Positions 22,909 to 34,000 of a DNA stretch of 64,000 nt are shown one piece after another. The notes beneath the pieces are model-generated. The model did no database searches. It was not told where the DNA came from and saw nothing but the letters and a program-made list of their open reading frames with translations. Position 1 is the stretch's first letter, and each line of letters begins with the position of its first letter. This DNA is from Porpolomopsis calyptriformis (Eukaryota; Basidiomycota; Agaricomycetes; Agaricales; Hygrophoraceae): positions 1,736,001-1,800,000 of the forward strand of contig OX621163.1 in the NCBI GenBank assembly GCA_951640195.1, written 5' to 3'. The position numbers and the translations under genes were made by a program.

Positions 22909-23944
22909 ATGGATCCTCGGAAACCTCGAGACCCTCGCCTTGCCCGTGCAGATCCCCGCTTGCAGTCGGGTCCATCTGTTACACCTGGTCAGACGTCAAA
23001 CGGAGCATCGAACTATAGTACCCCACCACCACCACAATCCGGCGTAGTCTCCCGAGACGATTCTCCCGCGGCGTCCACAGTGCCACCGAAACCGCCCTCC
23101 CAACCTAGATATAAAACACGCCCTCTTTTCTGTGTTGTGTGTGCCAGTAACCAGGCAAGCATGAAATCGTCTTCGTCGTGTATATCTAATGAACTGGTCC
23201 CAGAATCGGTCAATGGAAGCTCACTTTGTATTAGCGTCAGTCTCCGCTTACTGTCGACATGAACATGATTGTGATGCGGTCCAGTAAGGCTGGTCATCGC
23301 GTCATTTCCTCTGGGACCGGGTCAGCCGTTCGGCTTCCTGGTCCTTCTATGGACAAGCCAAATATCTATCCTTTCGGGACCCCATATGATACCATATACG
23401 AGGAACTGCAGTCGAAAGATCTTCGCCTGTGAGTGACATGGCTATTCGGTGCCATGGCGGTAATTTGATATCATCGTCTTCGAGTTACACCTCCAATGGC
23501 CTTCTGCAAATGTTAGATCGCAACAGAAATATCAAGCTTGCTCCAGAGCGGTGGCAGGACAGCAAGACGGAGGCTGATATTGTGATCACATGTGAAGAAC
23601 GCTGCTTTGATGCTGTCTGTGATGGTGAGAGATCGATGTGGAGAGTGATTCGCGTATCCTGATGGTCGCACAGATCTACTCTCTCGGGGAGGGGAGTTCA
23701 ACCGACCGGTACACATCGTCAATCTCGAAATTAGAGACAATCACGAAGAGGCCCTGATTGCCGGAAAAGCTATACTTGACCTGGCTGCCGCGGTAACCGA
23801 AACTCGAACACTGACTTCCTGATTGGCTGATCATGGTTACAGATCGAAGCATCAACTGATGTCGACGAAGAGATGGATAAGATACTACAGATTCAGCAAG
23901 AAAACCATCCTCACAGTATATTACATGCCGTCGCGTATTATTAG
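22909..23944 (+). CDS. SSU72: SSU72 RNA polymerase II CTD phosphatase
   Basis: Dephosphorylates Ser5/Ser7 of the Pol II CTD and acts in 3'-end processing. The protein of about 260 aa has a Pro-rich N-terminal extension ([18 protein letters not shown]), then the phosphatase domain. The P-loop CASNQ-NR (Cx5R) is split by an intron between Q and [41 protein letters not shown] and [24 protein letters not shown] follow, then [39 protein letters not shown] and [10 protein letters not shown] at the end. Intron 1 (23155-23203) uses a GC donor (CAG/gcaagc); four further introns look GT-AG. The N-terminal extension of about 70 residues is longer than in yeast. Secure. Confidence 0.93.
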
Positions 23945-24106
23945 GGACCGTATACGATGAGTAATCAATCGGGTTTATTACCGATCGACGGAGAATTTCA
24001 AGTCGCTTGGCAGCAAGCGGGCCCTGAGTTCAGGGTGAGCACGCCATTTGCACGCCTTACGTGCTTTTATAAACCGGCCCCTCCTCCTTTCTTTTCAACC
24101 TCAAAC

Positions 24107-25093
24107 ATGACCCCTGCAAATCTCCGTCTTGGAAGCATCGCCCCCGATTTCGAGGCAGACACCACCCTGGGTACTGTCAAGTTTCATGAATGGATTGGCG
24201 ATTCTTGGGTATCGTTTTTTGTCTGCAGAATGTCCTGGCCCTGACAATCAATCACCCCAGGCTATCCTCTTTTCGCATCCGGCCGATTTTACCCCTGTCT
24301 GCACCACTGAGCTCGGAGAGGTCGCCCGTCGCGCAAACGACTTTGCCAAACGGAATGTCAAGGTAATCGGGATATCTGCCAACGGTCTCCAAGAGCATCA
24401 GAGTTGGGTCAAGGACATCAACGAATACGGTGCCAAGTTTGGCCCTACCAACGTCAACTTCCCTATTGTACGTACTTTCCCAAAATTCTCAGGACCGAGT
24501 TTCCATAGTCGATTCGATCATAGATAGCAGATGAAGACCGAAAGATTTCTCTTCTGTACGATATGTTGGATGAGCAAGATGTTACGAACAGGGATGCAAA
24601 GGGTCTGCCTTTCACTGTAAGTGCCGTTGGACTGTGCCGTACCCAACTCAGTGCCCTCTTCGTAGATTCGTACCGTGTTTGTCATCGATCCCAAGAAAGT
24701 CATCCGCTTGACTATCTCTTACCCTGCTTCAACCGGCCGCAACTTTGATGAGATCATTCGGTACTTTCAACCCTTTTAGTTCAGGTTTTTTCGTTGCTGA
24801 CCAACATCGCACCAGCGTTATCGATTGTTAGATCTCGACCTTCTACCTCTACGGCACCATCGCTAACCATTCCACAGCTCTGCAGCTCGGCGATAAACAT
24901 CGTATCACCACACCCGTAAACTGGAATAAAGGAGAAGATGTCATCGTTCACCCCGCGGTTACAAACGAGGAGGCCAAAACGCTGTTCCCAAACTTCACCA
25001 TCCACAAGGTCAGCTTCTCCTACATTTCTGTCAACTCGATTTAATTAGTTGCCTCAGCCTTACTTAAGAACTACTCCTCTTAAAGTGGAGTGA
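24107..25093 (+). CDS. 1-Cys peroxiredoxin (PRX6/PRX1 type)
   Basis: Reduces H2O2 and organic peroxides with a single catalytic Cys. Exons joined from MTPANLRLGSIAPDFEADTT give FHEWIGDSWAILFSHPADF, TPVCTTELGEVARRANDFAK (peroxidatic Cys), VKVIGISANGLQEHQSWVKD and KGLPFTIRTVFVIDPKKVIR. These are followed by LTISYPASTGRNFDEIIRVI and the long 1-Cys C-terminal arm (TTPVNWNKGEDVIVHPAVTN) and KPYLRTTPLKVE. There is no resolving Cys in the arm. Unlike yeast Prx1 it shows no mitochondrial presequence, so the cytosol is more likely. About 225 aa, six exons. The next gene (proteasome alpha-2) begins 111 bp after the stop on the same strand. Confidence 0.92.
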
Positions 25094-25204
25094 GCCTGGT
25101 TATGCACCCTTGTACTAGATTCCGTTATCAGATAAGATAACTGGCATGTAATGAATGTCAACATGTCCAAATAAAATACGCATCCTCTTTAACTCTCGAA
25201 CACC

Positions 25205-26204
25205 ATGGCAAGTGCAGACAGCGGCGCCTTCAGGTCATTAATCCCACGTCTAAACTGCCAGCAACGCTCACTCGCTTTACTCGCAGTTATTCTCTGACCG
25301 TTTTCTCGCCAAGTGGAAAACTAGTTCAGATTGAACACGCGTTGGCTACCGTGTCTCAGGGAACCACCAGCCTTGGCATCAAAGGTGCGTCCTTGACACA
25401 CTCTCAGAATACAGTTTTAATCGTCCATTAGCGTCGAATGGCATTGTCATTGCGACTGAGAAGAAGTCATCCTCGATCCTGATAGATGATTCCATGTTAG
25501 ATAAAGTTGTGGTCATATGTCCGAATATTGGCATCGTGTATTCTGGAATGGGTCCCGACTTTCGAGTGTTGATTACCAAAGCACGCAAAATAGCGCAATC
25601 TTACTGGAAGATGTACGGAGAATACCCTCCTACAAGAATCTTGACTCAAGAAATCGCAACGGTTATGCAACAAGCCACACAATCTGGGTGCAGTGTTCTC
25701 GTGTTTCTTGCGCTCATGTTGGTTTGCTCAACGGTCACCAGAGGCGTTCGCCCTTATGGCGTCTCCCTCCTGGTAGCAGGGTGGGACATTAACCGAGGAC
25801 CTAGCTTGTATCAAGTTGACCCGTCTGGATCATTCTGGGCATGGAAAGCCAGTGCAATTGGCAAAAATATGGTCAACGCGAAAACCTTTTTGGAAAAGCG
25901 GTCAGTTGGCATTTTCCTCAGTCTGTCTTCCATTCTGATGTTGATTTGGTTCAAATCGCCAATTGGGGTAACCGGTAGATACAACGACGATATCAGCTTG
26001 GAGGACGCTATTCACACGGCTCTCCTTACTTTGAAAGAAGGTTTTGAAGGACAGATGACGGAAAAGACCATTGAGATCGGTGTCGTCACGGTACCTACCC
26101 CAGCAGAGCTTGGGGAGGGATTGATGGGGGGAGAAACCAGCCGACCAAAACCTACTTTCAGGAAACTAACCGAAGAAGAGGTGAAGGACTATCTCTCCCT
26201 GTAG
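25205..26204 (+). CDS. PRE8: 20S proteasome subunit alpha-2 (PRE8)
   Basis: A structural alpha-ring subunit of the 20S proteasome. It begins [21 protein letters not shown] (the YSxxLTxFSPxG proteasome A-type signature), then [40 protein letters not shown], and [55 protein letters not shown] and TIEIGVVT continue the fold. The frame ends [13 protein letters not shown]. Four introns; about 255 aa, normal for alpha-2. No catalytic Thr, as expected for an alpha subunit. Confidence 0.94.
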
Positions 26205-27083
26205 AATGGACTCCTCGCATTGTACGTTCTGGTATGGTCCAGTCCGCCTGTATGACGCAATTGACTACAATGCAAAGGGTTGGCTTTTGGCCTTGGATCG
26301 AACCACGTTATTGTGCGAGACTCCATGTGTGCTGTCTGTGCCTTTCGTACTTTCATTTTAGTTGGCACTATCATAAAGGAACATGATGGCTTGACGTGGC
26401 CAACTGGTGTCTTCCGTTTAATGTTCACTTTTGATCATTGCCGGTTTCTCCTACCTAGGTTCAGGACTCTGCTCTTTCCTTCCCACTAGGAATTGTCATG
26501 CCGAGATTTGAGCCCAGCTGATCGACCTTGTCAAGTTGCTTGTTATAGACTCCTCCAGCCTTCACTTCCTCCCCACCATCATTGGTCTCATGGGTTCAGT
26601 CTCGCAGAGTCAGCCGGGCACGAGCGCCTTACCCCACTTCCAGAACCAGTTTTTCTCCCTCGACGGCAATGGGTTGACGGAAATTAATAACCAGATATTC
26701 ATGCCGTGCTTGTCATGATTCGTGCAAGATTACCAAGACCTCCAACGACGGGGAATTCCCCTCATGGGTGATCTTGACGCAGCCCGTTGGTAACAACAAC
26801 ATGAATGCGATCTCAGCCAACAAGGCTGCCCTTTCAGAGAAACCGGAGCATGGAAACGCCTTGATTCACCGGGCCGAAAACCTGATCGATTGACGCTAGA
26901 TTAAACGGCTAGCGCCAACCAGATCGTCGTGCTATAACCTCGCTTCCACCCGCAGCACTGGTTCCAGCAACTTGGCGACGAAATTATTACAGGTGGCTGC
27001 CCCTTCGCTACCTCCCGCAGAGATCTAATTTTTGCACCGAATCTTCGGATTTTCCTGTACCCTTCCCACCAATTTCACATAAA
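26205..27083. other. Gene-poor stretch with protein-like fragments
   Basis: Two frames look partly protein-like: one at 26536-26718 (SALPHFQNQFFSLDGNGLTE) and one at about 26725-26894 (PVGNNNMNAISANKAALSEK). I could not join them with good splice sites and do not recognise them. They may be the remains of a decayed gene, exons of an unrecognised gene, or chance. Confidence 0.3.
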
Positions 27084-27825
27084 ATGGGTTCTCCGACCGC
27101 CTGTCTGTCCCTCAATATTCTTTCCTCATCCACAAACATCATGTCTAGTTTTAGGCCATTCAAATTTCGACAGAAGAGAAGAGATGTTGCTTGTACACAT
27201 TGCCGACGTCGGAAATGCAAGGTTCGAGGCCACTCGTCTTTCCTTGATCCCGTCTTATTGTTCTCGTTAGTGCGAGTCCATCCCGTCCGACGGACGGTGC
27301 CGCAGATGCATCGACCATGCACTCGAATGCCAGTTCAAGCGGATCCAGGCTTCCCCGCCGGGCAGCCCGACTTCGGCGACAACGCCAACTTCTCCTCGCC
27401 CTGGATCCTCCAGGCCCGCTGGCCGGATTCGTACGCAACGTCGCCCCAGGGATGTGGAAGAGACAGTCGATCATCCGCCTATCATGTTGACAGCCCCCCC
27501 TCCGAACTACCCGCCACCAGGCCATGGTACGGGGGAGGCTGACCACCAGCCCGGACAAGGATCGAACACCATTCCCATCGCTCCCCCCCCCCAATATCCC
27601 GTTGATCTGTTCCATGATCCCCGCCCTGTCGAACAGTTCGTTTATCTCAATCCGTTGGGAGACCAACAAAGCGGGTACTTCCAACTTCCCCTCCCATCCA
27701 CCGAGAACCCCGTCTACCCCCTGACGTTTTGGGTAAACCCCTCAGCTGCATGCCCTGATTGCGGCTGCCACCCCACACTTCCCCCGTTCGAATGTTTGTG
27801 CCCGTGCCATGTTCATTCGGCATAA
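27084..27825 (+). CDS. Short Zn2Cys6 DNA-binding protein with Cys/His-rich tail
   Basis: The spliced protein joins the exon ending ACTHCRRRKCK to CESIPSDGRCRRCIDHALEC across an intron at about 27222-27269. This completes a Gal4-type Zn2Cys6 cluster with spacing C-x2-C-x6-C-x8-C-x2-C-x6-C. A Pro/Ser/Thr-rich region of about 130 residues follows, without any fungal transcription-factor middle domain. The last 30 residues contain a second Cys/His cluster (CPDCGCHPTLPPFECLCPCH). Total about 230 aa from 27084, or about 210 from the alternative ATG at 27141 (MSSFRPFKFRQKRRDVA). It is probably a nuclear DNA-binding regulator; targets are unknown. Confidence 0.75.
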
Positions 27826-28359
27826 ACCACAAAATTCTTTTTCTTTTCATTACAAGCTCTATGTTTTCGCACAGACACTGTTTTGGAACTAGTTAACGTA
27901 CACTTCATTTCAAGTCTTCTGGTGGTTTCATGTCTCTCGGCCACGTGTTTCATTGTACAGCGGCTACTTTTAATTATGCCCAGATTCAAGATCCACCCAT
28001 TAGATCAGTCTCGAAAGCACAGTTTTTGCATTAATGCGAGCAATCACAACGGTAATTCATCAGGAAGCAAAATAGACATTATGATCAAAAGATCCCGTCT
28101 ACATAAAGCCATATGATCGCTTGGTGGGGCGAGGAGTTCTGCAACGCGTGTGCGGCAGTGGAATCACTTCCTGGAACTTTCTCTTAGCCTATTCCCACCA
28201 CGCATACACCGCCGTTGCCTTTCCTAGAACTGTTAAACAGCGGAGGATGATTGTTGCTGGTTTCTACGCGCGGGAGTTCCTTACAAAAAGGAACATTGAA
28301 GCAAATTGAATTTGTAACTCATCAAAGTATATCGGATCTTCCCTTCTGTGATCATCATC
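27826..28359. other. Intergenic stretch between convergent genes
   Basis: AT-rich 3' flank of the Zn2Cys6 gene and of the ALDH gene. Only short frames; no repeat or RNA gene recognised. Confidence 0.6.
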
Positions 28360-30951
28360 TCATAACGGCCACTCGATCCTCTCTCCAAAATTCCAAACGA
28401 CCGATTTCACCGATGTGTACTCGTCCAAAGCATAGCTCCCAAGCTCGCGGCCTGAATTTCGCCGTGATTAGTCTACCCGACACCGTGTTGTCATGAAATG
28501 ACAAGACTGACCAAATCCGCTCTGCTTCTTCCCTCCAAACGGCACGTTGCTGTTTACGAGAGTATATTGGTTTACCCAGACCTAGCACATGCAACAAGAG
28601 TCAAAATCGGATACAACACTAAGAGAGGTAATAGGAAAGGGTCGATATCGGAGCAACGCCCGAAACTGACCGTCCCCGCCTCCAAGGCAGACGAAACCCG
28701 CATGCATTGATCGGCATCATCTATGCCAAGGGACACCAATTAGAGTCAGACAAGTTCAACGAGAAAAGTCCTTACTCGAGTGAAGCCCTGCACCCAGGCC
28801 ATATGTAGTGTCATTAGCGAGCGCGATCGCTTCTTCTTCAGTGTTGAATTTTCCGACCGCTAGAACGGGGCCGAAAATCTACGAGGGAATTGGATCATGT
28901 GCAAAGAACGGGCCAATCCAATGACCGTGACATATTACTCACCTCTTCTTTGACCTACCCAGACATGTCAGTCTGAAGCGCTATCATTATACGATAAATG
29001 GCTTAAAATCCTCATGTCTTTTTTGATATCAACGAAGACTGGGAATTTGGTGGGCATGAAGCTGAAACCTCAACAATCATTCGTAGCTTTGACTCACTAG
29101 TCGGATCAACGAAAAAACCTTTCCCTTCCCTCTTCTCACCTCCAAGAATGACCTTGGCACCTTCTGCCTTGCCGTGTTCTATGTATTCCCATATCTTGTC
29201 ATACTGTGCTTTCGAAATCTTGAAACGGTAGCAATCGGAAAACAGTCGAAACTTCGGACCGGTAGAGATCACGCGCACGACTCACAACTGGACCCCCATC
29301 AACCTTCTCGATAAAGCCATCCCCCACAGTGAACTGTTTGGCCCTCATGACGAGCAAGGCGAGGAACTTGTCATACACACTCTCTTGGACGTAGACACGC
29401 GACCCAGCGGTGCAGTCTTGGCCAGTATTGTACAAGATTCCAAGGGCGGTCCACGTTGCAGCTATAGATGGATCACATTGAGGATGGGCGACGTCAAAGA
29501 AGTCATTATCAAAAGCTTCTATGGAATCACCAGTTCTCACAAATTGAAGCACTAACCTTGCTCAATGTCTGCGGACTCGAAAATCAATTGTGGAGATTTC
29601 CCTCCTAATTCGAGAGACACCTGGTCGGAAACCATGATCCAGGTTCAGGAGACTGGAGAATAAAAGGGGAAATGACCTTCTTGAGATTGCTCTTGGAGGA
29701 TGCTTCCATGATTTTCCTACCGGTGGCGGTGGAACCTGTAAATGCCACCTTATCGATGTCAAGATGAGAAGCCAAAGCCGCCCCTCCGACATGACCGAGG
29801 GATGGCACAGTATTTAGCACACCAGGCGGAAATCTGAACTACGATTGAACGGAACAGAAGTCAACAATCAGAGAATAGAATACCCAGCCTCTTTGACCAA
29901 TTCAGAGAGTTTCTAGCCGTTGAGCAGATAAGTCATTAAAGAGCACTGATAGGGAAACACAGACAAGGGCAGTAAGAGGTGTTAGCTCTGACGGCTTCAT
30001 AACGATGGTGCAACCGCAAGCCAAAGCAGGCGCTACTTTCCAAGACCTGGGAATCCCCTTGACGTGACTTGAATGTAGAAAAATTATCGACGACGACGTA
30101 CCACATGTTAATAGGGTAGTTCCATGGAATGCTGATAGACAAAGTAAGAGATCGGAGGGAGCATCTTAAGGGAAGACAATACATCTGCCCACAGACTCCG
30201 ATTGGATCATGGCGAGTGAAAGCCAATGTTTTCCTGTTGTTTAGCTCGAGGGTCTACCGTCATTTGGTTAGTAGTAGAGCCAGGCTTCGGGAACATCGTG
30301 CCAACCTGGCCAACGATTTTATCTGCCCAACCGGCATAGTACCGAAGGACTTGAATGGTGTCAGCGATGTCTCCACTCCTGTCTCCACTATTGGGTGAAA
30401 ACCGGGCCTCACAATTGGCAAAATTCCGACCTTGCAATTCTAACGGGTTTCCCGTTATTCAGGCTTTCGAGTTCAGCGAGTTCCTGCTGATCTCTTTCGA
30501 TGAGGTCGGCTAATTTGTTAAGCAACTTGGACCTCTCGAATCCGGTGACGTTTTTCCCCCAGCTAGTGTTGAAAGCCCTTCGAGCAGCAGCCACAGCCAA
30601 GTCGATATCCTTTTCGGAAGCTAGAGACCCGTGTCAACGGAAAGCATTGTTGAAAATCGCAACTCACCTGCAGCCACGGAGCAAAGGACCTCTTCGGTGG
30701 CTGGATTTATAACACTGAGATAGACAAAGGTCTCTTGGTGCACTTTAACTCGTAGATATGTCATGCACTTGCTCTATCAGGTCCTTAGAGTCCGATGAGG
30801 GGACAAACTGGTTGTCAATAAATAAGCCCGTGGGGACCGTCAGCTGCTTGTCGCTGCGAGGGATGGCAATGGAGGCGAATTGAGAGATCATAGCGGTGGG
30901 TGAGGTGGAGAAACGAGCACGGGGTAACCGATGGCGGAAATTATGCAGCAT
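28360..30951 (-). CDS. NAD(P)+-dependent aldehyde dehydrogenase with a damaged splice donor
   Basis: Oxidises aldehydes to acids. Many exons (about 15) give an ALDH of the class 1/2 type. Its leader is Arg-rich ([20 protein letters not shown]), suggesting mitochondria. The fold then runs through [59 protein letters not shown], the general base Glu in [14 protein letters not shown] and the nucleophile in [46 protein letters not shown] and FGERIEWPL close it. Intron 1 (30715-30772) needs a GC donor (AGA/gcaagt). The intron at 28955-29006, before a 12-nt exon coding VKEE, has TT where GT is expected (ATT/ttaagc). If it is not removed the frame stops within about 15 codons, before the C-terminal third. 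All other exons are intact, so this is either a recent lesion, an alternatively spliced allele or a base-call error. Confidence 0.8.
28955..29006 (-). other. ALDH intron with TT instead of GT at the 5' splice site
   Basis: The exon codes ...KKDMRI and must join VKEE-IFGPV as in all ALDHs. The intervening 52 nt begin ttaagcc and end gggtag. A single G-to-T change from gtaagcc explains it. No in-frame GT alternative is present nearby. Confidence 0.65.
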
Positions 30952-31049
30952 TCAACCGAGAAGCGTAGCTAATTTCTCTATTACGTCCAACAAGGGACCG
31001 AAAAGTTGGCAAACCGATTTCCATTTCCGCACTCATTTCATTTTGGACA
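30952..31049. promoter_or_regulatory. 98-bp divergent promoter between ALDH and Dicer-like gene
   Basis: The two start codons are separated by 98 bp. The sequence has no obvious TATA box. It must serve both genes if both are transcribed, and it leaves no room for the missing N-terminal part of Dicer. Confidence 0.5.
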
Positions 31050-34000
31050 ATGCCACAAGCTGAGGATTCCAAGGGCTTCGGCATCCAACCAGCGGACCCA
31101 ATTCGTCCGCAGGAGGAGGTGGTGCTTTACGACCTTCCTCCGAGCATAACGGAAACCAAACTATTCAAGGAATTGCACCAACTAGACCCTTCAGAAGTTG
31201 TATTCCGGCGCCAATTTAGGGCTGCGGGTTACGTTCTCTCCGAACTGGGGCCGTGTGCTTCAGATCTGGTCTGGCGTCGCGCACTGATGCAACCTCAGGC
31301 CAGGAGGTCACCCCCCCACGACGAGGCTGGTGACAGTCATAAGCCATCCGAGCCAAGTACGAGCAATATCCAGGCAGCCATGCGCGACGTCGTCAAAAAT
31401 TGGGTGTTTACCATGCCCAACTTGGATCTAAGCTCTCGAGGATGTAACGTCACTCCAAAATTCTCTAGTTTGGTGCACATTCTCAACTGTTGCGAACCAT
31501 ATGGCGAGGCGTTCCGTGGCATCGTGTTCGGTCCGTTTATCTGAATATTTTCGTCAAGTATGAGGCTGAGTCGCATATCTTAGTACAAAAACGGTCTGTC
31601 GCTTTCGCCCTTGGGGATCTCCTCCGTACTTCAGCAGATCATATCGGTTTTCTGCGCCCTCGTGTTGTCACAGGCCAGAGTTCATTCACAGACCTTCAGC
31701 TTCAGGTGAGAACGTTCGACCGTATATGACGCGTGGTTGACATCTTTGTCTACAGCAGGAAATATTTCGCAGCTTTGAAGCCGGCACATACAACCTTCTC
31801 ATCGCCACCAAATCGATCGAAGACCTTGATGTCCCGAAATCCTCCTTAGTTATTCGGCAAGTCCCTCGTTCCTTGGGGTTCTTACTTTTAACTCATTGAT
31901 GTATTCCTGACGTTCTAGATTCGACTTGTTTGAAAGTCAAGTGTCATATGCATATTCCCGAGCTTGCACCCGTGGAAGAGAAAGCCATCTGGTATACATG
32001 ATAGAGCGAGGAAACGCTGCCCACCATCGCATTCTGACACAAATAACTCAGCTGGACGATGAGACACAAGAATGGGTCGATACTCTTTGCCAAAGTCAAG
32101 AAAGCTCTATTCCACCCCCGACTTTACACGAGACCATGGACCCTTACCATTCTGACAGCAGCGATGCTCCTGGTGACTTCATAGAAGATCCCACTACCCG
32201 TAGATGCATTTATCTGCAGGATGCTACCAACATTATCTATCGTTTTTCGGCCGATCTACGGCGTAGGGATACCAGTAGGATCACACAACCATTGTTCAAG
32301 TTCGGAGAAAAGCGAGGTGGCCGCCCATATTGTACGATTGTGCTTCCCGGAACTCCCATTCATGGAATTTCAGGATCACATTCTTTTTCAACCTCTCACG
32401 CGAGACGTACAGCCTGTTACAAGGCGTGTCTTGAGCTTCACAAGAAGGGATTTCTTGACTATCGCCTCTTTCCATCGCCTTCAGGTTCAAGAACTCGAGA
32501 CAAGCACCAGAGCAAAGGTATAGGGGCAGCCGCAGGCGAATTTTCCACCCAACCAAGTGGTCTTTCGCTTCCAACGGAGAACAGATCATTACGCACTCAC
32601 TGTTACCCACGCAAGAGGCCGTATTTTTGGTCTGATGTTGGTTCAGCCACCATCGCCTCTCTTTATCCCATCGTTATCTCCACCAATTACGCGAATGACT
32701 CTTCTCAGCCCTACGCTCCTATGCTTATACTCACTCGGCGGCCTCTCCCCACTCTTGAGAGCTTTAAGCTCTTCTTCTCTGGTATTCCAGCCGATATATT
32801 CTTTCAACCATGCGCAGAATTCAATTTAGACGAGGGGCGCCTGAATGACGTCTACCAATATACAATCCGGGTATGCCGGGCTATCACGAACAAGCCATTC
32901 GTCTGTCCACTTGCAGATATGGCATATTTTTTTTCACCCCTCAGTCTGTCTTGGAAGAAACCTTCAACGAGCCGTTGGGAACTTCCCGATATCCTCGATC
33001 ACATTCCTTGGTCATTAGTTTCACTTGCGGCTCGAACGTGGGTAGTAGAGTTGCAATCGGATACACACGGCAGTCTAGTAAACGACATCGAGGATGCAGT
33101 GATCCAGGATAGATGGGTCGAATTCACGAGGCGTTACGAGGCAGTCAGGTTGAGAACTGATCTCAACCCCTTGAGCAAGCCAATAGATAGCCCAGTATGT
33201 CATTATTGGTCCGAGTCGGTAGTCGCTGACAACACAGTTCGCAGAGAGAAGCAAACTATGAGAATTTGGTTGAATATTGCAAGGAACGTCTCAAGGATTT
33301 TCATGGCTTGGAAAACTACGATCAACCTCTTATAGAGGTGGAGAAAATTCCTCCGCCATTGAACCGACTGAACCCTACAGATCGGCCGTTCACGGCTTCG
33401 CTAAAGTCGCCCGCTAAATGTAAGTCATCGACTTAAACCGACGGCACTTATGACTAAATAACGAAAGCATGGGTATAGATCTTATCCCAGAGCTTTCCGC
33501 CAAATTCACTATTCCAGCCAGGTAACTCGAGAGTTCCTCCAGTGGACAAAACGATATTCAGCTCTTCTTAGCACCCTGCGTATGGCCATGCTCCTCCCAT
33601 CAATCACTCGACGAATCGACGATCTTCTCATGGTAAAAGAGTTGAATGCCAAGTTCTTTGAGCACACAATATCTGAACGTCTTCTTCACGTGGCTATATC
33701 CTCACCTTCGGCTGGCATCGAATATGACTATGAACGTTTAGAGCTTCTTGGTCTGTATTTTTCGCCAGGAATCATTGGGTTTAGCTAACAGCGCCACGGT
33801 CAGGGGACGCCTTTTTGAAATACCTATCTTCAATATACGTGTTTGTCACCAATCCCTCGCAAAATGAAGGTGCTCTGCATATCGCCCGTCAACGCATCGT
33901 CAGCAACAAATCTTTGCTTCACAATGCCATCCGTGTTGGCCTACCTCCGTACATACAAGCCAGACCATTTATCATCAAAGCATGGCGGCCCCCAAACTTC

